DNA of 64,000 bases from Orbilia blumenaviensis. Taxonomy: Eukaryota; Ascomycota; Orbiliomycetes; Orbiliales; Orbiliaceae. Shown here one piece after another: positions 38,092-49,600 of the stretch. The position numbers and the translations under genes are program-made. Under the pieces are notes generated by a model, which was given only the letters and a program-made list of their open reading frames with translations, searched no databases and was not told the DNA's origin. The DNA is taken from the NCBI GenBank assembly GCA_036872755.1, contig JAVHNS010000001.1, positions 2,542,001 to 2,606,000 of the forward strand. The letters are read 5' to 3'. Within the stretch, counting starts at the first letter, position 1, and each line of letters begins with the position of its first letter.

Positions 38092-40120
38092 TCAGCTGTC
38101 GACCTCCATTGATGTTCCTGGCGCGATTTTAGAATTTTCCATCATTCTAGTAGCCTCAGCTACCTGGGTTCCCATAGTTGCATCCCTACTTTCCTCTTCT
38201 GTGATTTGCGGCCACATATTCGCGCGAGCTTTGATTCTATCTTCGGTCAGAGACTGACAGCCGGGGCAGAAATGTAACGATTCGTGCGCGAATATATCAC
38301 AATCGATGCAGAAGTGGGTTTTGCAGTCTGTGCAGGCGTATCGTTGAGTTGGTGGCAGAGGGGGTTGTTGGTTTTTTCCTGCGGTTGCGGCGCCAGTGCC
38401 GTTTGATGCCCCTGATGCAAGGTTGCTTGATAATTTGATTTTGAGCTTTGTAGGTGAAGTTGGAGCTTGGTTTATTGGAAAGCCGGCTTGGCAGGACCAG
38501 CAGTGGGTTGAGTTATGTGCTCTGGGTAGTTATACGATGTCAACATTGGTCTTTGTCCTCTATATCACTGCGGGGGTTTAAGTGCAGTTTGAAGAAGGTT
38601 GACATACTCGGACCAGGGAACTTCCACCCAGTTCTTCAATGGGAATAGATGGTGGTAGGACCTTGCAAGATGAGTTGATAGAACCAATGTCAAACCGCAG
38701 CAGGGGCATTCTGTAGGCAAGAAGCAGACTTTTGCGGTGCATCTTGGGCAGACATAGCCTCCTTTTGTGAGGTTTGAGTGGCTGAGGGTTTTAGATGTGG
38801 TTCGTTAGAATATGCATACATATATATGGACACTCTTGGACATGTCTATGTGAATGGGGGGAACTTACCATGCACAAAATGATTCATGCTTTTCGACTAT
38901 CCGTGAGGGAAAGCCCATCATGAGAAGACTTGGTACGCTCTTTTCTTCAGTTTTCGTAACCGGTGGAGTTGTAGCTGCCATCATGAGTTCGCGGTAATGT
39001 CCTTCGTCGAGGATCACACCGTATCCAGCTATATTCGCACAACCCAATGTCGCATCAGAAGAGGTTTCTAATATTGAACACAGAAAAAGAAGAAAAAAGG
39101 TGAAGGGGGTTTATTCTTACAATCGTCTCCATCGTTAGTTTTCATTACCAATTCCCGACATACGGCAACTTGCGCGGCCAATCCTACGATTCGTACTTGG
39201 ATCTTATCTTCGACGAGTGAGTTGATTGTGTCGTGAATGTCGCCGGGGTCGGATGATGATAGGGCTCCGAAGATGAGAAGGACTTCTCGAGTTCCGTGAG
39301 TGGGTGTGTGACTGTTTCGCTCGCCAGTATGCCACCGTCAATATAACCCCACTGTGAAGCCGTCTGGCACCTAGGGTTTGAAGGGGGGGGGGACATACAA
39401 TAGCTCCGCTCTCCCCATCTCCAATGCATTCTGCAAGCTACTTGCTCCCTTGGGTTCCACTGTAAACGCCTTCTCCTGCAAAGCCGTCAAGTGATCCGCA
39501 GGGTTACCACCCATATCACTAATCCTTAACGCTAGGCCATCGTGCATCCCTATAATACTCAATTGACTGATAGGGTTTTGCTCAAAGAACTCTGTTACGA
39601 AGTCACGGGCGAAACGAAGGGTTAAGAGAAAACGAGTGGGCCGGAGGTCCTTTTCCAGCATGGCGGAGGAAAGATCAAGGATCAATACCAAGTGGCGGAT
39701 TATACCACGTTGGATTGGGGTTGTGTCTCTTAGGAGCCTTTTGTTTTATACAAAGGTCAGTTTTGTTAGCCATGTATTTTTATATCTATGCATGTTAAAG
39801 TGTCTATGATAAAATACATTGAAAGCGGAGGGGAAACTTGTAATTACAGCAAATGGAGGGGATAAGGAGGGGGGGTACCTTTTCCGTTTCGTAGCCTCAA
39901 GTAATCCTATTACCGTACCGGCAATACTCCCATCGGCTCCTTCGACAACATTATCCCAGGATCTCTGGATATCCTCCCACTTCTCACGCTTCGTGGCGCC
40001 AGGTGCTGGTGCACCATCTGCTCTTTTCGACTTACGCGTCGAGCGACGTGCTCCACCTCGGCCTTTTGGACGGTCATCGCCAGAACTCGAGAGGACGAAG
40101 TCCTCGTCCGAGTCCGCCAT
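38092..40120 (-). CDS. SSL1: TFIIH core subunit Ssl1/p44
   Basis: Six exons on the minus strand: 40120-39879, 39737-39399, 39311-39121, 39028-38869, 38781-38608 and 38521-38092, encoding 511 aa. Order: an acidic/basic N-terminus; a von Willebrand A-like domain starting [14 protein letters not shown] with [11 protein letters not shown] and [14 protein letters not shown]; the [18 protein letters not shown] segment; a C4 zinc motif ([23 protein letters not shown]); [11 protein letters not shown]; and a C-terminal RING-like zinc finger (CWSCQAGFP...[28 protein letters not shown]). This is the full p44 architecture, including the subunit's regulatory contact with the XPD helicase in transcription initiation and nucleotide-excision repair. 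Exon 4 uses a distal acceptor; the nearer AG (39068-39070) would create an immediate stop. Confidence 0.95.
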
Positions 40121-41138
40121 GTCTCTATCTCTCTCTCTCTCTCTACCTTTTTTTTTTTTTGCTAACTCTCTTTCGTTGGTAGTTTAACTACGTGCGAGCA
40201 CGTTTGTGGTTTTTCTTTCGCGAGGGTGGGTTTTTGGTGTTGTTCGTGTGCCACAGGTGATGTTGGCAGTTGGTGGCGGTGAACAGATCAGATCCTCACG
40301 GGAACAGGTGGCGAGGGGGGGATCTCGAGATTTAACTTCAAACACACGTGCACGAGGGAATAGAAACTACATATACAGGTTTAGAGAATCTGGTAGATTA
40401 CTTTATATATAGACACTACTCAAGCAAAGTATATTTACACACTTTATATCCTTATATTCGGCGGGGGAAAAAAAGGGAGAAGAGAACTGGCATGCATGCA
40501 GTCCGCAATCAAGGGTGAAGAAAAAAACAATAGTAAAAGCTGGAATAAATTTCATTAACATTATCAATTGAGATTCGTTTGAGCACTTCTCCCCTTCTTA
40601 TTTTGTTGCTCCTCGCTTCTTTCTTTCTTCTGCTGCTTAACGCTAGATTTTTTTTGTTTCTAACGCTAATAAGAGTAGTGGTTGGGGGCTCTACTCGCAA
40701 GTATGGATGTTGTGGTTTGTGAATGAGTGGATGGGTGAGTTTTGGTGAATAAGTGAGTGTGGGAGAGGCGGAAGCTATTTCGAAATATATAAGCCTGGAA
40801 TCTGGTGTATAAAATATAAACCCAGGTCTATTCTCGCATCCGTCGTCTAGATAGAGGCGAACCCGAAGATCCTCCATCGAAAATATTTCGAAGGAAAAAA
40901 GGTAAAACATAAGGAGGAAGAAGAAAAAGGGAAACAGAGCGGGGGAAACTTCATTTGCTGAGCTTGCAAAAGAAAACAAAGGAAAAGAAGCCCGCAATGA
41001 AAAAGGAGAAAAGAATAAAAAACAGAAACAGGGGTATATGTAAATGAGAGTTAGAAAGATAATACAATTAATAAACAAGAATTAATAAGAAACGCAACAA
41101 TGCCATATCAACTACAAAGCGCACTTTTAGTCGGTTTC
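40121..41138. other. Intergenic region between SSL1 and CHS7 genes
   Basis: Includes a (CT)n run at 40127-40146 with a T-tract directly upstream of SSL1, and AT/GA-rich DNA that probably holds the CHS7 3' UTR. The ORF at 40509-41078 (minus) is Phe/Ser-rich low complexity and is not called as a gene. Confidence 0.5.
40127..40146. repeat. (CT)n microsatellite in the SSL1 leader
   Basis: CT dinucleotide run adjoining a T12 tract. It lies within 30 bp of the SSL1 start codon, where it reads as GA repeats on the transcribed strand. Confidence 0.75.
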
Positions 41139-42494
41139 TCACGGGTACTGTGAGTCGAATCGTCCGGAGCGATGTGTGTCGTACGCTATGTCCGACATCG
41201 AAGGGTTTAGGGGTTCGTCTACCCATGTATCTTCTGTGATACTTGACCAAAAGGCCCACAGTGTCAGGACAGCAAATAATGTGAAGAGGGTTTCGAATAG
41301 AGCCCCGTCGATTCTTCCGTCTGCAGCGTTGCAGAGATGTACGCTGATCACGAATGTGAAAACCTGTCCGATGGCGAAGAGTACGGCCGCACCTCCAAGG
41401 AGAACTATCGTGTATAGGATTAGTAACGGGGTTTGAATCATTTATGGTCGGAGGAAGGCATACGCATTGGTCGAGTTTCACCGAGCACTCTTAGCACGAG
41501 TATGCTTTCAAGGATAAAGTACCCAGCCAAGCAAACTATCGGGAAAATTAAGTATAGAACATATAGACCATAGTTTTTGAAGTCGGCATCTGGTTTGAAT
41601 GTGTCGGTGTAGCCGAATCCAGTATCAAGTGCAATATATCCTATCCGGGATTGTTAGGCCACCTGGATGCCGAGATTCTGGGAGAGGGAACGAACGAACC
41701 TGTGCCGATGAATATCATGGCGCCCGAGACAAGGAAAAGACTCAGGGATAGCAGGGTTCCATCATCGAGAAGCTGGTATCCAACAATCGCGTTTAACAGA
41801 AGTATCCATGACGTTGTTGCTATCGCTGCGACGTGTATTGCCGAAAACCACTATGGGTCGAACGAGTTAGTACGGTGATAGAAAGAGGTTTAAGGTCGTT
41901 TTGGTGGCGTACTTTCAGAATTGTTGGGCTCGTGAGAAACCCTCCGACTGAGAATATTTCGGCGAGCGAGACCAGACCGTACATAACCAAGAATATCTGC
42001 ATCTCCCTCCGACCGACAGCAGCTTGCTTCCTTTCGGACCTCCATAATAGGTAGGCGACAGCAATGATCGCGAAACCAGCTATTATTATCGAACCAAGAT
42101 TCCTGAGAGGTTCACCACCAGCCTGGAAGCCTCTTAACTCGCAGCTAGGTTGGAAGTTTACGGTTGTGCTGTTGTTGAGAACGAATAACTATAATATGAG
42201 TTAGATAACATCCGGGCGGGTAGGGAGACGTATGTATGTCTAAGATGTTGGCTTACAGGACATATCTAGAAACAGAAAAAAAAGAGTTAGCGATGTCGCA
42301 GAGTGACCACACACTTTAGGTAAACGGATATTAGTAACTTACAGGTAGTGTCGAGTCGCGACAGAAGTCCTACGATAAGAGCAAAGGAAATAGCAATCAT
42401 TAGCGATTTTGGTCCCTTGCGACAGTGCAGTGACGGAATGGAATGCAGCGAAGAGCATCGGGTTGCGTACATGGAACTTTCCGAATTCGGACAT
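41139..42494 (-). CDS. CHS7: Chs7-family chitin synthase export chaperone
   Basis: Seven exons: 42494-42471 (24 nt), 42369-42343 (27 nt), 42265-42257 (9 nt), 42188-41913, 41850-41700, 41640-41464 and 41404-41139, encoding 309 aa. The three tiny 5' exons are all phase 0 and rebuild the family N-terminus MSEFGKFHDFCRDSTLPICP, equivalent to FGxFxxIC...LPLC of Chs7. Further matches are AVGRREMQIFLVMYG, GYQLLDDGTLLSLSLFLVSG, FAIGQVFTFVISVHLCNAADG and FWSSITEDTW. About seven membrane segments are visible. Yeast Chs7 is an ER membrane chaperone needed for exit of chitin synthase III (Chs3). The final tail (DEPLNPSMSDIAYDTHRSG) differs from yeast, so this could be a Chs7-like paralogue. Confidence 0.9.
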
Positions 42495-45400
42495 TTTATC
42501 GTCGCCAGCCCGATCGAGGACACTGACGGGAGTTCAAACCAACAAGGAACCTTTGATAATAACAAAATATATAAAAAAAGGTATCAATTGCCAGGTAGCA
42601 GGAGTGAGAACTGTGGTGATGATGTTGCTCGTAACAGGGTTTTATTGAGAGCTGTTGAGCAAGAGCAAAGAGATTGGTGTTGTGGAATTGGAGCGAGAAA
42701 ATTGGGCGGATAATTTTCGAGCTGGTTTTGGCTGGTGGAAGGCGAAGAGGAAGGAGCGAAGAGGCCGTAATAATAGTTGCTAACTAATGGGCTGGGGGAC
42801 TGTCAGATGTCTTACTGTCGCTGATTGAACGCTTTTTAAAATATAGCACAAGAACAATGCAATGCAAACGGACTAATGGGAATTCTTTAACAAGCAAGAA
42901 CAACAATGGCAGTGATGAGGATTATGGGGAAGATGGCGATGCAATGCAATGGAAGGGAAAGAAAGAGGGAAAAAAGAGCAAGGAGGTGAAAAAAAATTCG
43001 CTCTTTTAATCGGGCTCGAGATGGTGTTTCTGTCCACGGCCAGGGCTACCCACTGCTGGTGCCGATGGATGGCTTCCACGTTGTCGACCAGCCTCAACAC
43101 TCTTCCAACACCGCACTACTACTGATACTACTACTCCAGGTAAATCGGTTTACCTAAGCTAAACACCCACTTGAGGAGCTGCTTCCACGTGAGCGAGTGT
43201 ATGAGAATGGGGAGATATATCGACGCGTGCAGAGCGGGGGGGCAACCCAGCTACCGGTGATAATAATATATACCACTGTGGAGGGCTCAAGGGTGGTCGC
43301 TCTGCGCTGTCAGGTCGAGGCTTCCTTCCCGAATAACGAGAATATCGACGACGAAGACCAGACGGCAAATGCAAAGAACGACAGAGCCCACCGCAGCTAA
43401 TATATTAATAGAAACAGTTCCCAGGATCAGGACGGTACGGTTCTGATATCTTGATCCACCGCCACAGGAATAGCGGAGTATATACTAAATACCTTCTTCA
43501 ACCACAGCAAACAAAAAAGTATATCCTCGTCGACGGGCGTGTGTGTGTGTCCGTGTCTACGTCGACCCTGTTGGATGTATGCAAGGTTTGTCCCGACTTT
43601 TGTCGACTTAAGGGGCCAACAGGTACGGTGCAGGACAGCACAGGACCAACAGAGATGCAATGACCAGTACTGGAAAAGCGAGGCGGTGACCCGAAATCCA
43701 CGAGAGCTGCGACCTCCACCAATTGAATCGAGAAGAGCGAACGTCTCGAGAAAGGTCGGAAACTGCGAAGAAACTCTAACGGTGTGGGGAGGAGGGGGAA
43801 GAGGGAAAGAGGGAGAGGAGATGCAAAAGATGCAAGATGCAAGTCTGCAATGGTGAGACGAACCTGATGCGACCGTTTGTCGGCCGGCACGATTCCTCTA
43901 ACGAAGAAAAGGAATTTCGAAGGCTGGGGATTTCGACTTAGATCGGGCGCCCGAAAAATAAAACACCAAAAAATACTGTCTTCCTCTTTGTGTCGTCCAA
44001 AACAGAGGACTGTCGAGGTGTATTATACCCACTTGACAGAATATCCGAATGCTGGAATATGAGTGGCCGTCAAGGCAATATCGTGCAAATCGACGGATGG
44101 ATCGAAGGAATGGACTTGAAGGGCGCTCCAATTAAAGTTGACCTGACACACCAGTGTGCTACACCCAACGGCTGGCGGGGACTATTCAATAGAACGAGCT
44201 GAGGAATTTTTTATTTTATTTTATTTTTCTTGTTAGTAAGTATTACCTTGGGTGGGCAATATTTTATCCAGCAATCTTTCAAAGATCGATGCGGCTGCAA
44301 AGAAACGAATGTGTGGATTGGTGGGAATTGGGAATTCGAATGAAGGTTAATGAGTGGACGCCCACATGCGGACAATGAATTGAACTGAATCGAATTCAAA
44401 TTCAAGACCTAAGTGTCTTCTTTTCTCTAACCTTCGGGAAATGGGGTCATTATTATCACGAAATGACCAAAAGACCGGACGAAGCAGGCTCGAGCGGTCA
44501 TCAGGCATTTCTCACGATTCCCTCACACGGGAAATGAGGACGGAGGGGGCGGCTTTGTTTGAAGCGAACAAGAACCCTGCTCGGTATCACGAACAGGACC
44601 AGGCAGCACTTGACATTTCCATCTCTCGTCCGTTGGATTTGTGGCAGAATGCCCTGGGTCGAACGGGCCTGGCGCTCGAAAGCCGCAGGATGACAGCGTC
44701 CATCGTTCCGGTATTATGCTTCCACAGCATATTGCAATTGTACGGAGTACAATTTACGCTTTTACAGTTTTACAGGAACGTCTAGAATTTTTTTTTTTCT
44801 TCTCCCCTCCAGGCGGGAATCGTTCCCACGGACGCCAAATATAGGTTACTGGCGGGTGAGTTGGTTACAAGTATACAACCCGCAGGGATGTAAATGAACT
44901 ATTTTGCATTTTATATTATTGCCGGCCTATAGCTGCAAACACTATTAAATCTCCCTTCCTCGGATAGTCTATGGTGAGGCAAAAAAAAAAGGGAAGAGGA
45001 AGAAGAAACTGTGTATGCAAAGAGAGAGATGATTGCCCAGATACATGCACATGACGGGGTACTTAGATATAAGCGCTTGTAAGGAAACGGTTGTTTCAAC
45101 CCGTCGGCGAGATCCTGGGGCTACGATATCTGAGTGGCCGCTTTCGTTGGCCCGTAGAGATATGTGGCTGGTACTTAGTACCAAGCAAGTGCTACTACGG
45201 AGTACTGAGAAGCAAGTAGTGTGTTGGGTGGGACTGTGGCTTGATGGCTTTATTCGCTTACCAGCCACAGTCACGATGGTCAGGGTCCGAGCGAGTGAAC
45301 TGAGCGAGCCTCTTGCATTAATTGGCAGCGGCTCTGCACGATTACGTAGGGGGATGTTCGTCCCGTCGCATCAACAAAAACGTTTAAAACTCATCTCAAA

Positions 45401-45537
45401 TTTACCTAGGTAGTTTATCAAGATAATCGAGAAATGGTAGGAATTCAACATCATGCATTCGGATAGCAGCTGCCATAATCTTGGCCCAGCCATCCATTCG
45501 CTCCTGCACCTAATATGTGCATTGTACATGTACCCAC
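42495..45537. other. 3.0-kb intergenic region between CHS7 and the transposon
   Basis: Contains the CHS7 promoter, AT- and GA-rich tracts and a GT repeat near 43540-43550. It also has a perfect TACCTAGGTA palindrome at 45403-45412, about 125 bp from the transposon end. No motif-supported ORF. Confidence 0.5.
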
Positions 45538-45571
45538 GCACGGGGGTGACACTAAAAGCGAAACAAAAATC
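45538..45571 (+). repeat. Left terminal inverted repeat of the transposon
   Basis: 34 bp, an exact reverse complement of 46717-46750. Begins gcacgggggtgac. Confidence 0.93.
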
Positions 45572-45591
45572 TAAGCGAACTAAATACAAAT

Positions 45592-46683
45592 TCAATAGGC
45601 AGTCATTTTACCACCAGCATTAATTACAGCTTGCAGTCTCTCTGGTATGCTGTCAATCCACCTGTTAATCGTATCTTGATTTAGAGAGTCCCAGCCTTCA
45701 CAAGCTAAGGCTTTCGTGCTATCCTCGTCCCAATGGGGGTGGCGTCTGGTGTAGGATTTCGGCGACTGCCAGGCGTTTTCAATAGGCGACAGGTCTGGAG
45801 ACTGTGAACAATTGAAATAGCTAACTAAACCATTGTTATTCTTCCACCTACGGGCCGTGCTATCTTTGCCAGTGCCATGGCCGCTGTCGTTGTCTTCTTC
45901 TAATACGAAATCCTGGCCTGCCTCCAGCCACGGCTTAACTATAGGCTCTAGAATGGCATCTATATAGACAGCTTGTGACATTTTGCCATTGCTATTAGCT
46001 GTTGTATAGAATACTAGCTCAGACTTGAAGTTATAGCCTATTGCCGCCCAGGCGTGCAGCCTGTGGTAGTCTTTATCCTTAGAATTACGTTTGTGCTGTA
46101 TGCATTTAGGCTGGTATCTCTCTCCATCTTTGCGCCATATATAGACGCGGTCCTCAGGGCCGAAACCAAAGTGAGTTTCATCACTAAACCTCACCCGCCG
46201 CCAGTCTTCAGAGTTAGGATACTTCTCTAGCATAACTCTGGCGAATTCAACCCGGCGGCGGCAGGCCTGTGGCGTGAGGTAGCTAACTCTGCAGGCTATA
46301 CACATATGATATTGAATACGTGCCATAGACCTAACTATAGTTCGCCGGCTAGCCTCCACACCTAGGTCCTGAGTGATTCCTTGGTGGGTAATAGCTCTGG
46401 CCTCAAAGCCTTCCTCTTCAAAGATCTGGGTTTGAATCTCCAGCTGTTTGTCTGAAATTATAGGTTCGTGGCCTCTTGTTTCGTTGATTAAATGCCGTCT
46501 GGGAGGGCCGGTTATAGCTCTGTGAACAGCGGCAGTTGAACAGCTATAGAACGCGGCCACGTCTCTATAAGTGCACGGCAAGCCATTAGCTTTGCAATAC
46601 GAATAGATGGCCTGCATGCCAGCCTTCTGCGGCGTGTCGAAATGCGCGTATTTTTTGATTTTATTTGGTGTTTGGGGTGGCAT
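45592..46683 (-). CDS. Tc1/mariner-type transposase (DDE_3 superfamily)
   Basis: One intronless ORF of 363 aa inside perfect terminal repeats. The N-terminal half is helix-turn-helix-like (TYRDVAAFYSCSTAAVHRAIT, then ISDKQLEIQTQIFEEEGFEARAITHQGITQDLGVEASRRTI, typed here in parts). The catalytic domain shows D168 (RFSDETHFG), D264 (EEDNDSGHG) and E302 (SPDLSPIENAW), with 37 residues between the last two acids. All three catalytic residues are present, so it is plausibly active. Cut-and-paste transposition is the family mechanism. It reads away from the adjacent sugar transporter; the start codon lies 34 bp inside the right TIR. Confidence 0.95.
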   Translation of the reverse strand: MPPQTPNKIKKYAHFDTPQKAGMQAIYSYCKANGLPCTYRDVAAFYSCSTAAVHRAITGPPRRHLINETRGHEPIISDKQLEIQTQIFEEEGFEARAITHQGITQDLGVEASRRTIVRSMARIQYHMCIACRVSYLTPQACRRRVEFARVMLEKYPNSEDWRRVRFSDETHFGFGPEDRVYIWRKDGERYQPKCIQHKRNSKDKDYHRLHAWAAIGYNFKSELVFYTTANSNGKMSQAVYIDAILEPIVKPWLEAGQDFVLEEDNDSGHGTGKDSTARRWKNNNGLVSYFNCSQSPDLSPIENAWQSPKSYTRRHPHWDEDSTKALACEGWDSLNQDTINRWIDSIPERLQAVINAGGKMTAY

Positions 46684-46716
46684 GGTGGTGGTGATGGTGG
46701 TGTTGTTTTGGTTTGC

Positions 46717-46750
46717 GATTTTTGTTTCGCTTTTAGTGTCACCCCCGTGC
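46717..46750 (-). repeat. Right terminal inverted repeat of the transposon
   Basis: 34 bp, an exact reverse complement of 45538-45571. The element ends 84 bp before the predicted start codon of the sugar transporter. Confidence 0.93.
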
Positions 46751-46834
46751 CACGGACGTGGACCCCGAGCATTGTCCCGAGCGGATTCTGATCTACACCA
46801 ACTGGACCCGACTGTTGATACATCTGATCAGAGC

Positions 46835-49600
46835 ATGCGCCTATCTCTGCCAAACCTAACAAACCAGTAAGGGGACAACTAAAACAAAATCAAAGACATT
46901 CCTCGGAATACTCGCCGTCTTGGTCAGCTGTGCTACGTAAGTACCTGTCGGGAACCGAAAGCTACGTGATTCCACCAACCATCCCTATAAAACACCCACG
47001 CAGGATATCTCTCTCTTGCTCGACTTTCCAGCTCTTAAATCGACAAAAACGTGGCTGTCGCTGCCACGATTTCCTTGGAGGAAAAACAATATAAGGGAAC
47101 CTGCTTTCCATATTTAAGTGCCCAGCGAGGTTTAGGAATATCCCTCTCTTAAGCTCCCCTCGGCTTAGAAAGGGGAGGAGGAGACCAGCTTTCTAGAGTT
47201 CCGGTCAAAAAGAAAAAGGGCCTCATCCTCACTCCGAACAATCCCATCCGGCAATACGCCGGCGATCGTATTTACACTCCAATAACTTCCACAGCCGACA
47301 AGATTGCGTCCTCACGCAACCTCCCGTCCAGCATCCCCCTCCAACAACTTACAACAGACAGCTCATCCAGGGGCCAAGCTGGCGACAAGCGCGCCGAAGC
47401 TCGTGAACAGGAGACCTCGTTACTTGGCCGGCCGTCTGCCGCCGGAGGAGGAGGTAGTCGGTACCACCACGGCGACCGGGACTCAGAATACACATCTGAA
47501 TCCGATGGTTCGGATTCTTGGAGTGATACCGGTGACATAGCGGACCAGGCACCGGACGACGAGGATTCAGTTAAACAATATCTTACAAGTGACGGAAAGC
47601 AAAAGAAGGCTAAAAAAGTCAGATACGCCGACGGTGGGGTGGACGACGAAGAGTACACGGAGAGCCATAGAACCCGACTTCAAAGGAAGGACATACCGAT
47701 CCCTGAACCGAAGCTGAGAAGGCCTACAGCCGTTGGAAGATTGGTATCTTTTTGCCTTACTGGTGGAAGACAGCCCGACAAGATGTATGGGTTAACGGGG
47801 AAACCACTTCTATACTTCACAAGTATATTTGTGAGTCTAGGAGTGTTTCTATTTGGATATGATCAAGGCGTTATGAGCGGTCTCCTAACGTAGGTCACGC
47901 GACATCCGCATTTCAACCCATCAATCACTAATAGATCCATATAGAGGAGAAAACTTTAAGGCCTACTTCAATAACCCCACCGCTGCTGAGATCGGAACTA
48001 TGGTTGCGATCCTCGAGGTAAATCCAGTTATTGTAATCTAAGCATCGACCATTGCTCATTTTCGTCTATAGGTTGGCGCATTTTTTTCGTCTCTTTTGGT
48101 TGGAAAGATCGGGGACATCATCGGAAGACGACGGACGATTCTATACGGTGCTATGATATTTGTCATTGGAGGTGCCTTCCAAACATTTTCCATTGGTATT
48201 GGTACAATGATCATCGGGAGAATCATTGCTGGTGTCGGTGTCGGTCTCCTATCGACAATAGTTCCCGTTTATCAATCCGAAATATCTCCATCACATAACA
48301 GAGGCCTGCTCGCGTGCATCGAATTTACGGGGAATATTATTGGATATTGCTCGAGTGTGTGGATGGACTACTTTTGTTATTCAATTCCAAACGATTGGTC
48401 TTGGAGGCTGCCGCTGTCTATGCAAATCGTAATGGGATCTCTGTTAGCTATTGGGTCTTTGGCGATTTGTGAATCACCAAGGTGAGAAAATCAAGAGATG
48501 CATGGTTTGGACCTACCCTAACCTAACGTTCATAGGTGGCTATTGGACAACGATCACGACGAGGACGGTCTCACAGTACTAGCGAACCTTCATGGCGGTG
48601 GAGACGTCTACAACGAGCGGGTGCGAGAGGAATTCAGAGATATTAAAGAGTCTGTTATTCTCCAGCGGGAAGAAGGCGAACGATCATATAAAGATATGTT
48701 CTCCCGTTACCGCCGAAGAGTTTTCATCGCCATGTCAGCTCAAGCGTTCGCTCAACTTAATGGTATCAATGTCATATCTTACTATGCTCCATTGGTGTTC
48801 GAGCAAGCTGGCTGGGAGGGCAAAGACGCCCTCTTGATGACGGGCATCAACGCGCTAGTATATGTGGCCGCATCCATCCCACCATGGGTCCTTGTAGACC
48901 GGTGGGGTAGGCGGAAGATCCTTCTCTCCGGAGCGATTATTATGGCAGTATCTCTGTCCCTGATATCATACTTCATGTATCTCCGCATCCCGTCGACCCC
49001 GACTTTGGTCGTGCTTTTCGTGATTATCTACAATGCGTTCTTCGGGTACTCGTGGGGACCAATCCCATGGCTATACCCACCAGAGATTCTACCGCTGTCA
49101 ATTAGAGCTAAGGGTGCCTCGCTGTCGACCGCCACAAACTGGGCGTTCAACTGGTTAGTTGGGGAGTTGACGCCTATCTTGCAAGAGGTGGTGGAGTGGC
49201 GACTGTACCTCATTCATGCATTTTTCTGTGTCTGCAGTTTCATCTTAGGTGGGCTTCCAAACCTATTCCTTTAATTCGTGGCTGATGCTAACTTTCTTTC
49301 CTTTCTTTCCTTTTAGTTTACTTTTTCTACCCTGAGACCAAGGGTCTTACTCTAGAAGACATGGGAATACTATTCAATGATGGTTCAGCTGCTCCAACCC
49401 CTTCGGGCCGATCACTGTTGAACAACCCGGAGGGCAGGACAAGCCCAGTACCCACTTTAGATATCAATACTCCATACTTCCAACATAACGGGAAGCATAG
49501 GGACGAGGAATCAGGTGTTTTTGGTTGGGTTAGAGGGATCTTTAGAAGGGAGGAGCGGCGTTCAAGTGATTATAGACCATTGGTTGCTGGTGAGGACTGA
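46835..49600 (+). CDS. MFS sugar porter with long acidic N-terminal extension
   Basis: Proposed exons: 46835-46866, 47197-47889, 47945-48017, 48072-48481, 48536-49248 and 49317-49600, encoding 734 aa. Exons 2-6 are well supported. Sugar-porter signatures are FGYDQGVMSGLLT (helix 1), GDIIGRRRTILYG, VPVYQSEISP, AQLNGINVISYYAP, DRWGRRKILLSG and PETKGLTLED, with about 12 helices. Before helix 1 lie about 210 hydrophilic residues rich in Asp, Ser, Lys and Arg (for example DSEYTSESDGSDSWSDTGD). Exon 2 is open back to a stop at about 47150 with no in-frame ATG before Met at 47783. The only upstream ATG after the transposon is at 46835, which joins in frame through a GTAAGG donor and a 330-bp intron (moderate confidence). 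Translation from Met 47783 would still give a complete transporter core. The substrate is unknown. Confidence 0.88.

Larger units (their letters stand above)
45538..46750 (-). mobile_element. Intact Tc1/mariner-superfamily DNA transposon with 34-bp perfect TIRs
   Basis: Perfect 34-bp inverted repeats bound a 1213-bp element: 45538-45571 (gcacgggggtgacactaaaa...) and its reverse complement at 46717-46750. A single uninterrupted transposase ORF fills the interior. Identical termini and an undamaged ORF imply a recent insertion with no RIP-type decay. Flanks do not show the expected TA duplication; a CAC triplet occurs directly outside both ends (45535-45537 and 46751-46753), which may be chance. 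Confidence 0.93.

Noticed and set aside
40509..41078. 189-codon minus-strand ORF downstream of CHS7
   Set aside because: Phe/Ser/Leu-dominated sequence from CT- and A-rich DNA; probably the CHS7 3' UTR.
46512..46862. Minus-strand ORF overlapping the right transposon end
   Set aside because: Alternative frame of the transposase start and the TIR; the 363-codon frame carries the catalytic residues.
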